A DNA stretch of 64,000 nucleotides. It comes from JAJTFW01 sp903922455. GTDB taxonomy: Bacteria; Bacteroidota; Bacteroidia; AKYH767-A; OLB10. Positions within the stretch are counted from its first letter, which is position 1. Each line of letters starts with the position of its first letter. Both the position numbers and the translations under genes were made by a program. The notes beneath the pieces were generated by a model. That model worked only from the letters and a program-made list of their open reading frames with translations, was not told the origin of the DNA and searched no databases. Shown piece after piece: positions 9,505-17,942 of this stretch. The stretch covers positions 1 through 64,000 of the forward strand of contig CALQEU020000009.1 of the NCBI GenBank assembly GCA_943329665.2, in the 5' to 3' direction.

Positions 9505-10254
9505 ATGATTAAACTTCTAAATGGAACTAATGCGCTAATTACAGGCGCTTCACGCGGTATCGGTAGAGGCATCGCTTTGGTATTAGCTCAAAACGGTGCT
9601 AATGTGGCATTTACGTATCTTTCATCTCCCGAAAAAGCACAAGAATTGGAAAAAGAACTACAAGGAATGGGAGTAAAAGCGAAAGGCTATAAATCGGATG
9701 CTTCTGAATTTTCTGCAGCGGATGTACTAATAACCAACATTATAGCTGATTTTGGTTCGTTAGAAGTAGTTGTGAACAATGCTGGAATTACTCGCGATAA
9801 TTTATTGATGAGAATGTCGGAGGAGCAATTTGATGAGGTGATTCGCACCAATTTAAAAAGTGCATTTAATATTACCAAGGCTTGTCAACGTCCCATGTTG
9901 AAAGCTAGAAAAGGAAGTATCATCAATATTTCTTCCGTTGTGGGTGTTAAAGGAAACGCGGGTCAAGCCAATTATGCAGCATCAAAAGCGGGGATGATTG
10001 GGTTCACTAAATCCGTAGCTCTCGAATTAGGATCTAGAAATATTCGATGTAATGCCATTGCTCCAGGTTTCATTGAAACGGAAATGACAGCGGCATTAGC
10101 CCCCGAAATGGTTCAGCAATGGAGAGAACAAATTCCTCTAAAGCGTGGCGGAACACCTGAAGATGTTGCGCAAGCAGTTGTCTTTTTAGCGAGCGATATG
10201 TCGTCCTACATCACGGGACAAGTATTGAATGTGGACGGTGGAATGTTGACGTAA
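9505..10254 (+). CDS. fabG: 3-oxoacyl-ACP reductase FabG
   Basis: NADPH-dependent reduction of 3-oxoacyl-ACP to 3-hydroxyacyl-ACP in type II fatty acid synthesis; cytoplasmic tetramer. 249 residues, the standard size. A short-chain dehydrogenase: cofactor loop TGASRGIGRG near residue 14, NNAG motif (VVNNAGI), catalytic Ser in INISSVVG, YAASK as the YxxxK pair, and the C-terminal segment GQVLNVDGGM typical of FabG. It stands alone rather than in a fab operon. Other SDR substrates are possible, but sequence features fit FabG closely. Confidence 0.9.
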   Translation: MIKLLNGTNALITGASRGIGRGIALVLAQNGANVAFTYLSSPEKAQELEKELQGMGVKAKGYKSDASEFSAADVLITNIIADFGSLEVVVNNAGITRDNLLMRMSEEQFDEVIRTNLKSAFNITKACQRPMLKARKGSIINISSVVGVKGNAGQANYAASKAGMIGFTKSVALELGSRNIRCNAIAPGFIETEMTAALAPEMVQQWREQIPLKRGGTPEDVAQAVVFLASDMSSYITGQVLNVDGGMLT

Positions 10255-10428
10255 ATTCATTGCCCTAAATTTATTTTGGTCGTTCGTTTCGGTTAGATGG
10301 TCGAATTCTCCATCTAACCCAATTTAAGAAATCAAGACCGATGAAATTATAGAATTATTTAAAAGGAAATTATTAAAATTTTAAACCTTCAATTGTATCA
10401 ATTATAGAAATTGTGTTCGATTAAACTA

Positions 10429-10638
10429 AATAAAATCCCGAAGGGATGGAATTATTATAAAAAAAGAAAACTAAATTAAAACATAACCCAGAATGGGTGA
10501 CATAATACAGCATGAATATCCAGCAAGTTCATCTAATACAGATTGCCTCCTTAAATTAACTATGAATAAAATCCCGAAGGGATGGAATTATTATAAAAAA
10601 AGAAAACTAAATTAAAACATAACCCAGAATGGGTGACA
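10429..10638. repeat. Two 74-bp direct copies of a REP-like composite repeat
   Basis: Bases 10429-10502 and 10565-10638 are the same 74-bp unit. Each holds two small palindromes: ATCCCGAAGGGAT at its left and ACCCAGAATGGGT at its right, joined by an A-rich spacer. Related palindromes occur at 47404-47659. The rest of the 446-bp gap (10255-10700) is AT-rich leader DNA with no gene seen. No RAYT transposase is encoded in this window. Confidence 0.88.
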
Positions 10639-10700
10639 ACATTGGGCTGAATTCTAATCCTTAAAATTGCCAGTTTAATTCATAAAATAAATAATAAATA

Positions 10701-12062
10701 ATGAAAAAATTAAAAGTTTTACTCCTTGCCATTATCTGCATGTTGCAAACAACATGGGCAGGAGTTGATGCCAATTCTACACCAAAGAAAATTTTACCTT
10801 ATCCAATCCTCCAACATAAAATGGCGAATGGACTCAACGTGGTTACAGTTCCTTATGATAGTCCGGGGTTAGCGGCTTTTTACATCGTGGTGCGTGTTGG
10901 ATCACGTGATGAAATTGAAGAGGGAAAGACGGGCTTCGCACATTTCTTCGAGCACATGATGTTTAGAGGCACTGAAAAATATTCGAAAGAGCAATACAGC
11001 GATGCATTAAAGGCCACTGGAGCAAGTGCCAATGCAAACACATGGCTCGACAGAACAGTCTACCACATGACAGGCAATGCACAAAAATTGGAAAAGATGT
11101 TTGAGTTGGAAGCAGATCGTTTCATGAATCTTAAATATTCTATTCAAGACTTTAAAACAGAAGCAGGCGCTGTAAAAGGGGAATACACTAAAAATTCGGC
11201 TAGTCCTTTTTCACAAATGGACGAAAAGATGAACGATGTAGCTTTTACTTCACATACCTATAAGCATACTACCATGGGCTTTTTTAAAGATGTTGTGGAT
11301 ATGCCGAATCAGTATGAGTACAGCATGGAATTCTTCAAGCGATTTTATCGTCCTGAATATGCTACTATTATCGTGGTGGGAGATGTTACTGCTGAAAAAG
11401 TAAATCAATTGGCTGAACAATATTTTGGTTCTTGGAAAAAAGGAGACTATGTAAGTCCAGTTCCAACCGAGCCTAAACAAAATGAAACTCGATATGCACA
11501 TATTCAAAAAGCGAAATTTCCACCCGTAGTTTCTTTGAATTACAAAGCACCCGATTATACCGATAAGAATACAGAAACGGTAGCTTTTGACTTATTCATG
11601 ACGATGTTATTTTCTGAAAAATCAACTTTGTATAATAAACTGGTGGTGACAGAACAAAAAGCAAGATCGGTGGATGGAAATTTTTTCTTTACCAGAGATC
11701 CTTATTTAGCAAGTGTGCAAGCATCGTTGGTTGATGAAAAAGACATGCAATATGTAAGAGATGAAATTACAAAAGCCATCGAAGAAGCGAAGACCAAACC
11801 TTTTACTGAAAAAGAAATTGCGGATGCAAAATCAAGATTGCGTTATGGTTTTGCGATGGGCATGGATAGCCCTTCCCAAATTGCTAACAATCTGTCTTTT
11901 TTCACATGGGTAACAGGCAATCCAGAAAGCGTGAACATTACTTATGCTTTGTATGACAAGGTGACAGCCAACGATATGATGGAAGCAGCTAAAAAGTATC
12001 TTATTCCAACTGGACTTACCATTTCAACTATTTCTGGACATGAAAATTGTCCGATTAAATAA
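10701..12062 (+). CDS. M16 zinc peptidase, catalytically competent partner
   Basis: Predicted periplasmic metallopeptidase of the pitrilysin/insulinase family, 453 residues. A signal peptide covers about residues 1-20. The inverted zinc motif HxxEH is intact: H81-F-F-E84-H85, with E154 and E161 (ExxxxxxE) as the expected third ligand region. It corresponds to one half (N- plus C-type M16 domains) of a two-subunit clamp. The next gene, 19 bp downstream, encodes a companion M16 protein lacking this motif, so the two probably form a heterodimer like the mitochondrial processing peptidase. Substrate is not predictable. Confidence 0.9.
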   Translation: MKKLKVLLLAIICMLQTTWAGVDANSTPKKILPYPILQHKMANGLNVVTVPYDSPGLAAFYIVVRVGSRDEIEEGKTGFAHFFEHMMFRGTEKYSKEQYSDALKATGASANANTWLDRTVYHMTGNAQKLEKMFELEADRFMNLKYSIQDFKTEAGAVKGEYTKNSASPFSQMDEKMNDVAFTSHTYKHTTMGFFKDVVDMPNQYEYSMEFFKRFYRPEYATIIVVGDVTAEKVNQLAEQYFGSWKKGDYVSPVPTEPKQNETRYAHIQKAKFPPVVSLNYKAPDYTDKNTETVAFDLFMTMLFSEKSTLYNKLVVTEQKARSVDGNFFFTRDPYLASVQASLVDEKDMQYVRDEITKAIEEAKTKPFTEKEIADAKSRLRYGFAMGMDSPSQIANNLSFFTWVTGNPESVNITYALYDKVTANDMMEAAKKYLIPTGLTISTISGHENCPIK

Positions 12063-12081
12063 TTTAATAGAGCTCTAAAAA

Positions 12082-13623
12082 ATGAAAAAAATATTATTCC
12101 TTCTACTTCTACACTTCACCATTGCAGCCAATGCTATGGAAGTAGTAGAATTGAAAATGACAAAGTCCGATATCATCGTTGTAAAATTAATGTTTAGAAA
12201 TGGTTCCATTTCAGATCCAGCAACTAAACATGGCTTAACGAATTTAACTGCTAATTTAATTTCTGAAGGCGGTTCAAAGCAATACTCCAGCACTGAAATT
12301 AAAGATATTATTTATCCGTGGGCGGCAGGTTATGGCGTTTCCGTTGATAAGGAAGTTAGCATCTTCACATTCAGTGTACATAAAGATCATTTAGATAAAT
12401 TCTATCCCATTTTAGCGGGACTCATTCAATCACCGCGTTTTGATGAAGAAGATTTTAAACGTGTAAAATCAAATCAACAGAATTATGTGGATGAAGTAAT
12501 TCGCACATCTTCTGACGAAGAATATTCAAAAAAGACGTTAGAAGATTTTTTATTCAGAGGAACCAATTACCAACATCCTGTAGCTGGAACAACCAATGGT
12601 GTGATGAATTGTACGTTGGAAGATGTAAAAGCTCATTATACTAGTTTTTTCACAAAAGATAATTTATCGTTAGGAATAGCAGGTAATTATTCTTCAGAAT
12701 TTTTAATGAAGTTAAAGACTATGCTAAACACTTTACCCTCTTTAAAAATTACTATTCCAACACCAGGTATAGCACGTCAATCGAATGGAATGGAAGTGGA
12801 AATTATTTCAAAAGACAATGCATTAGGTTCTGCCATCTTCACAGGATTTAAACTTCCGATCACTCGTTCTGATGATGATTTTGCTGCCTTAATGATTGCC
12901 AACAGTTGGTTGGGTGAACATCGTAAATCGTATTCCAGATTATATCAGAAGATTCGTGAACAACGTTCGATGAACTACGGTGACTACTCGTATATTGAAT
13001 GGTACAACAATGGCGGTTCTAACATGTTACCTCGCCCTGGATGTCCACGTAGCAGTAATTACTTCTCCCTGTGGATTCGCCCTGTACAAACGGCTAAAGG
13101 ATTGAAAGGACAGTATCCAGAATTAGCATCCATAGAAATTGGACATGCACATTTTGCACTACGCATGGCGATTCGCGAATTGAATTTGATGGTAAAAGAT
13201 GGAATGACTCAAGAAGATTTTAATTTAACCCGTGATTTCTTAAGATCCTACATGAAACTTTATGCTCAAACTGCAGAACAACAATTAGGGTATATGATGG
13301 ATAGTAAATTTTACAAGCGAGATAATTGGCTTAGCTCAGCCGATCAACTATTAGCAGCTTGTACATTGGAAAAAGTAAATGCAGCTATCAAAAAATACTG
13401 GCAAAGTGATAATATGTTCGTGAGTATCATCACTGACAAAAGTGAGGTGGTACCCTTAGCACGTTCACTTCGTGAAAATATGATTTCTCCCATGAGTTAT
13501 AGCGATGCTTTAAAAGGTGTATTAACCAAAGAAATTTTGGAAGAAGATGAAATCGTAAAATCATTTCCAATGAAAGCTGGAAGCATTACGATTGTTGAAT
13601 CGAATGATGTTTTTAGAAAATAA
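12082..13623 (+). CDS. M16 peptidase-like protein without zinc motif
   Basis: 513 residues with an N-terminal signal peptide (MKKILFLLLLHFTIAANA). The M16 fold is recognisable (FRNGSISDPATKHGLTNLTA at the N domain, AGNYSSEF before the second domain, RLYQKIREQRSMNYGDYSY in the C domain, which is the usual substrate-binding R/Y region). At the place where HxxEH should stand the sequence reads HGLTNLT, so the two zinc ligands and the catalytic Glu are missing. By family precedent it is the non-catalytic substrate-binding subunit paired with the upstream peptidase. Translational coupling is likely, given the 19-bp gap. Confidence 0.88.
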   Translation: MKKILFLLLLHFTIAANAMEVVELKMTKSDIIVVKLMFRNGSISDPATKHGLTNLTANLISEGGSKQYSSTEIKDIIYPWAAGYGVSVDKEVSIFTFSVHKDHLDKFYPILAGLIQSPRFDEEDFKRVKSNQQNYVDEVIRTSSDEEYSKKTLEDFLFRGTNYQHPVAGTTNGVMNCTLEDVKAHYTSFFTKDNLSLGIAGNYSSEFLMKLKTMLNTLPSLKITIPTPGIARQSNGMEVEIISKDNALGSAIFTGFKLPITRSDDDFAALMIANSWLGEHRKSYSRLYQKIREQRSMNYGDYSYIEWYNNGGSNMLPRPGCPRSSNYFSLWIRPVQTAKGLKGQYPELASIEIGHAHFALRMAIRELNLMVKDGMTQEDFNLTRDFLRSYMKLYAQTAEQQLGYMMDSKFYKRDNWLSSADQLLAACTLEKVNAAIKKYWQSDNMFVSIITDKSEVVPLARSLRENMISPMSYSDALKGVLTKEILEEDEIVKSFPMKAGSITIVESNDVFRK

Positions 13624-13661
13624 TTTAGAATTAACAACGGTTCCTTCTTGGAATTCGATGC

Positions 13662-14906
13662 ATGCGCGATAATAAAAAAGCCAGAAAGGCTGCGATCATA
13701 GGAGGAGGGGCTGCGGGATTTTTCGCAGCCCTACACCTTGCCGAAATCGATCCTTACTGTGAAGTTCATGTTTTCGAGAAGAGCACACAATTATTAAGTA
13801 AAGTAAAAGTATCGGGCGGCGGGCGCTGTAATGTTACGCACGCGTGTTTTGACAATCGCACATTAGTGCAATTTTATCCAAGAGGCAGTAAACAACTTTC
13901 ATCACCCTTCAAAGAGTTTTCTCCTATTGACACTATCGCATGGTTTAAGGAAAGAGGGGTGACGTTAAAAACGGAAGCAGATGGGCGGATGTTTCCGGTT
14001 ACTGATTCTTCACAAACCATCATCAATTGCTTTTTAGAAGAAGCGCAAAGATTAGGTGTAAGAATTCATACACAACAAGGAGTAAGTTCATTTGTACAAG
14101 AAAACAATCTATGGAAAATCACTTTTAGTGATCAATCACAATTTGTGGCCGATGCACTACTTATTGCGACGGGAAGCAGTGAATTAATTTGGAATCAATT
14201 AAAATCTTTAGGGATTAAAATAGAGGAACCCGCTCCATCACTTTTCACCTTTAATGTTAAAGACATGAATTTGCATGAATTGTCGGGAACCAGTGTTGAA
14301 CATACTTCGCTAAAAATTCAGGGAACGAAACTTAAAACAGAAGGTCCATTATTAATTACGCATTGGGGAATGAGTGGTCCGGCTATCTTAAAATTATCAG
14401 CTTGGGGAGCACTTGATTTAAAAGCGCTGAATTACAATTTCACATTATCCATTTCTTTTCTTCCAGCCGAAAATGATCAAAGTTTGATGGACTTTTTGAA
14501 AAACTTAAGGAGCAAGGAAAGCCGAAAACAAGTGAATTCTTTTTCTCCTTTTGATGAGATAAGCAAAAGATTGTGGAATTATCTGCTAGGAAAATCCGAC
14601 ATCACACAACAACTAAATTGGGCTGATTTATCCAACAAAGATTTGCAACGACTCGTCGAGGAATTGTTACATGGACAATACAAAGTAAATGGAAAGAGTA
14701 CTTTTAAAGATGAGTTTGTAACGTGCGGAGGTGTTTCCTTAGATGAAATCAATTTTAAAACCTATGAATCTAAAAAGTATACAGGCTTATTTTTTGCCGG
14801 CGAAGTCATCAATGTAGATGCGGTTACAGGTGGATTTAATTTTCAACACGCCTGGACATCGGGGTGGATAGCCGCTGAAGGAATTGGCAAGTTGGTAAGT
14901 TTGTAA
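13662..14906 (+). CDS. HI0933-family NAD(P)/FAD-dependent oxidoreductase
   Basis: 414 residues. N-terminal dinucleotide-binding loop IIGGGAAGFFAALHLAE (about 12-28), then the family signature KVSGGGRCNVTH (about 50-61), and near the C terminus GLFFAGEVINVDAVTGGFNF, which places the FAD pyrophosphate and active-site glycine loop. These are hallmarks of the YhiN/HI0933 flavoproteins (BaiN-like), whose physiological substrate is mostly unknown. Follows the M16 pair by 38 bp on the same strand, so it may be co-transcribed, but there is no obvious functional link. Confidence 0.88.
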   Translation: MRDNKKARKAAIIGGGAAGFFAALHLAEIDPYCEVHVFEKSTQLLSKVKVSGGGRCNVTHACFDNRTLVQFYPRGSKQLSSPFKEFSPIDTIAWFKERGVTLKTEADGRMFPVTDSSQTIINCFLEEAQRLGVRIHTQQGVSSFVQENNLWKITFSDQSQFVADALLIATGSSELIWNQLKSLGIKIEEPAPSLFTFNVKDMNLHELSGTSVEHTSLKIQGTKLKTEGPLLITHWGMSGPAILKLSAWGALDLKALNYNFTLSISFLPAENDQSLMDFLKNLRSKESRKQVNSFSPFDEISKRLWNYLLGKSDITQQLNWADLSNKDLQRLVEELLHGQYKVNGKSTFKDEFVTCGGVSLDEINFKTYESKKYTGLFFAGEVINVDAVTGGFNFQHAWTSGWIAAEGIGKLVSL

Positions 14907-14910
14907 ATTA

Positions 14911-15051
14911 CTGTGCCCTGAAGTCTGTCCTTAGGACTGTACTTCAGGGGCAAATTGCTGTGCCCTGAAGTCTGTCCTTAGGACTTTACTTCAGGGGTAA
15001 ATTGCTGTGCCCTGAATTCTGTCCTTAGGACTGTACTTCAGGGGTGAATTG
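14911..15051. repeat. Three tandem copies of a 47-bp palindromic repeat
   Basis: Units at 14911-14957, 14958-15004 and 15005-15051 differ by only a few bases. Each contains CCTGAAGT...ACTTCAGG as outer arms and the inner palindrome GTCCTTAGGAC, so each copy could fold as an independent hairpin. There are no unique spacers. The array begins 4 bp after the upstream stop codon, so it would be transcribed as the 3' UTR. Confidence 0.93.
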
Positions 15052-15168
15052 CTGCGCTATTAGGTAGGTAGAATGAAACACACGCTGCGATCGCTGCAAA
15101 AAACGCTGCTATCGTTGCGGTTAAATTGTCATTCTATGAACTTGTAATTAAGAAGTGAAAAACAATCT

Positions 15169-15363
15169 TTAGTTTGCTGTAATCTTCTTCAAATTATCCG
15201 ACGGAACTCGATCAATTAAATAATAGTAGGGATCCACACCCACTTGATACGGTTCATCCTTGGTACGAATGGTAAACGACCTTTCCATTTTATCGAACAA
15301 TACTTTTTCAAGATGCAAAGTTTTTCCCATTTTCTTTCCTTCGGCTACTAAATAAGTCACCAT
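15169..15363 (-). pseudogene. C-terminal remnant of an M1-type aminopeptidase (or its ABC-2 fusion)
   Basis: A 64-codon frame ending in EPYQVGVDPYYYLIDRVPSD, a segment that resembles the extreme C terminus of Bacteroidota M1 metallopeptidases, including those fused to ABC-2 permeases. Upstream in frame only three further codons precede a stop, and no HExxH catalytic region is found in the neighbourhood. I read it as the surviving tail of a deleted gene, next to the 47-bp repeats. Alternatively it is a small unrelated ORF; the family assignment is from memory of the motif and is not certain. Confidence 0.5.
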
Positions 15364-15462
15364 ATCGATATCATCTGAATCCTCGAGATTGGCAGAAGGA
15401 CTTCATTCAAAAAAATGATGAATAAAACGTAGAAAAGTTTTACTCAAACGTAAGGCTTACCG

Positions 15463-16704
15463 CTATCGATCTTCAACAGCCACCACTCCTCTAAAAACGA
15501 TTTCTCTATCCGTCTCCACTTCGAGAATAAATAAGGGATACTGAACAAATGCATCTGCCATAAAAATTTTTGGACTACAATGATCACATGCTGCAATTAC
15601 TTGTCCTTGAAAACTGATCGCTTTACAGTTGAATTTATCGAATAGTTCAGTATTATTTATCCAAGGAAGTACGGTTTTCCTTTTATAATAGATAGTAGAT
15701 AAAACAGAATGAGTACCATCCAAATCGGTTTGACTTAATCGATAATACAACGATTGGAGAGGAATTGCTGTATAATAATCATAAGACCTTACACTGGATG
15801 TGTTTCCTTTACTTTGAACTGTTGCTACTAAATTCCAATTCAGGAGATCAGTGGACTCTTCCAACGTAAAAAAATCATTATTCTCTTCTTGAGCTACTTT
15901 CCAATCGAGAATCAAATCTTGATCTCGATCTTTTGCTTTAAAATCCATGAATGAAACGGGTAGCGGATTAAGCGTAGAGTTCACTTCAAAACCAATCATT
16001 GTCATTCGAAATGAAAAAGCACTTCCCGTAAAACTGGGTGAGGAATTTGTCCAATTCGTAGAAATAGATCGATAAGAAACTGCCGAAGTTAAGTTGGCAG
16101 ATTGCATGTCAAACAACTCATTAAATCCAGTTCCATTGCATGCAAAATTTATATTATTTCTATCGGAAGTAGTAGCCGCTATAATCATATCTCCATTGTC
16201 GGAACTGATCGGTGAGGGCAATGAAATTGAAGATAAAAGAAAGTTTGCATTTGCGCTTGTTTCAGAGATAGGCATCGACTGCAAAACATTACGAAGCATG
16301 ATCGTTTTTAATGAAATGGAACGAATACTTGCACCTGTTGAATTACTTACTACCATCGTATTACCCGTGACTGAAGAAATATCGCTTTCTTTCAAATAAA
16401 AAGAAGATGTATGGCTAAAATTAAAAAGTCCCAATGCAACTCCACCAATAGCAGTAAGCGACTTATTACCCCAAGAAATAGAGCTTACTAAATTATAACC
16501 ATTATAATCTACTGAAACGATCACAAGCAACAATCGATTACTTCCAGCAGTTGCGTTGTAGGAAAAGCTAGTCGTCGATTGCGCACTTGCACTCACGATA
16601 CTCACCTGCGCGTAAGTATGTAAATGCAAACTACAACATAGTGTTGTTGCAGCAATAAACCGAAGTATCTTTTCTGAATACAATTTTAGAATAATCAAAA
16701 ACAT
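15463..16704 (-). CDS. Secreted protein of unknown function, T9SS-cargo-like but without a canonical CTD
   Basis: 413 residues. The first 33 residues include a hydrophobic stretch ending HTYAQ, a plausible signal peptide. Residues about 34-230 are Ser/Thr/Asn-rich beta sheet. Residues about 240-340 (PLPVSFMDFKAK, then LESTDLLNW-like and YYRLSQTDLDG segments) match the domain that usually sits just before T9SS sorting domains. The expected sorting signal (YPNP...GxY) is not seen; instead the end contains two Cys pairs and a short hydrophobic strand. Function unknown; the protein could be a degenerate cargo or use a different anchoring. Confidence 0.65.
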   Translation of the reverse strand: MFLIILKLYSEKILRFIAATTLCCSLHLHTYAQVSIVSASAQSTTSFSYNATAGSNRLLLVIVSVDYNGYNLVSSISWGNKSLTAIGGVALGLFNFSHTSSFYLKESDISSVTGNTMVVSNSTGASIRSISLKTIMLRNVLQSMPISETSANANFLLSSISLPSPISSDNGDMIIAATTSDRNNINFACNGTGFNELFDMQSANLTSAVSYRSISTNWTNSSPSFTGSAFSFRMTMIGFEVNSTLNPLPVSFMDFKAKDRDQDLILDWKVAQEENNDFFTLEESTDLLNWNLVATVQSKGNTSSVRSYDYYTAIPLQSLYYRLSQTDLDGTHSVLSTIYYKRKTVLPWINNTELFDKFNCKAISFQGQVIAACDHCSPKIFMADAFVQYPLFILEVETDREIVFRGVVAVEDR

Positions 16705-16905
16705 CCAATCAAAGTTGAATCCAAAAGAGAAGCAATTTCGGGGCGAAAATGTGGGAAACCTTACAAATTGAGAGAGAGTGTGATTAGGAGAGTAGGAGAG
16801 TAGGGAGCAGAGAAGCTAGAAGCTAGAAGCCCTCCATTTCACCCATAAAAACTCTCATTATCCCTACATTCTGAATTCTTCATTCATAATTCTGAATTGA
16901 ACCGT

Positions 16906-16913
16906 TATCTTTG
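16906..16913 (+). promoter_or_regulatory. Candidate -7 box of the ssrA promoter
   Basis: TATCTTTG is an exact TAnnTTTG match, 20 bp before the mature 5' end of the tmRNA. The distance fits a short precursor leader to be removed by RNase P. Confidence 0.5.
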
Positions 16914-16932
16914 CACTGTTCTTTGAAAATAT

Positions 16933-17327
16933 GGGGTCGACAGGAATCGACAGGAGGAGTAATACGCAGGTAAGCATGCAGGGAGTTGGAATTTATCCCT
17001 TAAAACACAAGTTCCACTCGCTTTAACTGGCGAAAACAATTATGCGCTTGCTGCTTAATTCCTAATAGGAATTAACTTCATCTACGGCTCTAGGAGCCGA
17101 GACGAGCTGCTCTACCACTGCCTCCCGCCTGCCGGGCGGAGGATCAGGGCATCACAATGGCAGGCTGGTCGCACCGAAGTTTCGGCGGTGCGATAAGACA
17201 AAGAAACTAAGGAAAACATTGGTTTGGTTCTCACCTAAGGTTTTCCCGACAATCCAAGCAGAAACTAAGCATGTAGAAAGCTTGTTGATTCCCTAGCTGG
17301 ACGTGGGTTCAAATCCCACCGACTCCA
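16933..17327 (+). ncRNA. ssrA: tmRNA (one-piece)
   Basis: Rescues stalled ribosomes by trans-translation. The acceptor stem pairs GGGGTCG (16933-16939) with CGACTCC (17320-17326) and keeps the G3-U70 wobble that specifies alanine charging. The T arm is GTGGG-TTCAAAT-CCCAC just before the 3' end. The tag reading frame at 17029-17058 is GGC GAA AAC AAT TAT GCG CTT GCT GCT TAA, giving GENNYALAA after the tRNA-borne alanine, the tag expected in Bacteroidota. The discriminator is A17327, followed by CCT, so the final A of CCA is not encoded. A GC-rich hairpin (around 17122-17144) sits in the pseudoknot region. The 3' end is duplicated downstream. Confidence 0.97.
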
Positions 17328-17346
17328 CCTTCGCCCTCCGAAGCTT
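17314..17346. repeat. 33-bp direct repeat, left copy (tmRNA 3' end)
   Basis: This stretch is identical to 17943-17975. It covers the last 14 bases of the tmRNA plus 19 bases downstream. Together the two copies bound a 629-bp segment carrying a GIY-YIG gene, the layout of an attachment-site duplication. Confidence 0.9.
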
Positions 17347-17633
17347 GCGCCACCGCTATAGCTTTAGCGCACGCGGTTAGCGGCGGAGGGCTTCGCCCTC
17401 TCTTGCTAAACCTTCATCGGGCTTCGGTGGACACAGTCCACTTAAATTTAAATTATTAATTACTTTAGAGGGCTTCGCCCTTTTTCGCTAAAGCTACAAT
17501 GGACCAAGGTGGACACAGTCCACCAAAATTAAAATTATTAAACATTTTAGCATAGGAGCGCTTCGCTTGAAGTAGCTTTAGAGAAGGCAAGAAATTTAGT
17601 TGAAAGAGTTAACTTCTATTTAAAAATACTTTT
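17328..17633. other. Non-coding left part of the tmRNA islet, with an 82-bp imperfect tandem repeat
   Basis: GCCCTCCG (17333-17340) pairs with CGGAGGGC (17384-17391) around a structured loop. Then two related units, period 82 bp, begin at 17386 and 17468; each has a GGGCTTCGCCC hairpin and the inverted repeat GTGGACACAGTCCAC (17427-17441 and 17509-17523). The hairpin at 17469-17481 is followed by five T and could terminate ssrA. No ORF is seen in this part. Confidence 0.75.
17469..17485 (+). terminator. Possible terminator of ssrA
   Basis: Short stem AGGGC/GCCCT with loop TTC, followed by five T. Stem is only 5 bp, so termination may be partial. It lies inside the second 82-bp unit of the islet. 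Confidence 0.4.
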
Positions 17634-17870
17634 ATGTACACAGTTTATTTATTATTATGTAATGATGACACCTATTATACAGGTTGTACCAGTAATCTTG
17701 AAGAAAGATTAAAAAGGCATAATTTGGGTCAAGTTACTTACACAGCTCCTAGATTGCCATTTCAATTAATAACTTATATTGTATTTAGTGATAAATATAA
17801 GGCTTACCATTTCGAAAAATATTTGAAATCGGGGTCTGGTAAAGCATTTACATATAAAAGATTGGTTTAA
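17634..17870 (+). CDS. Single-domain GIY-YIG nuclease
   Basis: 78 residues consisting of one GIY-YIG domain. The motif appears as VYLLLCNDDTYYTGCT (Y residues of both half motifs), the catalytic Arg in LEERLKRHN and the metal-binding Glu in YHFEKYLKSGSGKAF. It has the YhbQ/UPF0213 size, without any DNA-binding extension. It is the only gene within the 629-bp segment between the two tmRNA-end repeats. Single-domain members of this type often lie beside stable-RNA genes in Bacteroidota (general knowledge), and here a role in moving or maintaining the segment is an inference. Start ATG at 17634 is the first codon of the domain. Confidence 0.88.
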   Translation: MYTVYLLLCNDDTYYTGCTSNLEERLKRHNLGQVTYTAPRLPFQLITYIVFSDKYKAYHFEKYLKSGSGKAFTYKRLV

Positions 17871-17942
17871 TAAAATCGTAACCTGCATAGCAGGTTTTGC
17901 ATTGATCCACTTTTTGAGAAAGATGGGATCACATTTTTGTAC

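Noticed and set aside
14911..15051. Possible CRISPR array (three regular repeats)
   Set aside because: The 47-bp units are contiguous and have no unique spacers; no cas gene is nearby.
16933..17327. Ordinary tRNA at the site of the GTGGGTTCAAATCCCAC arm
   Set aside because: The T arm belongs to the tmRNA, as shown by the matching 5' acceptor strand 390 bp upstream and the tag ORF.
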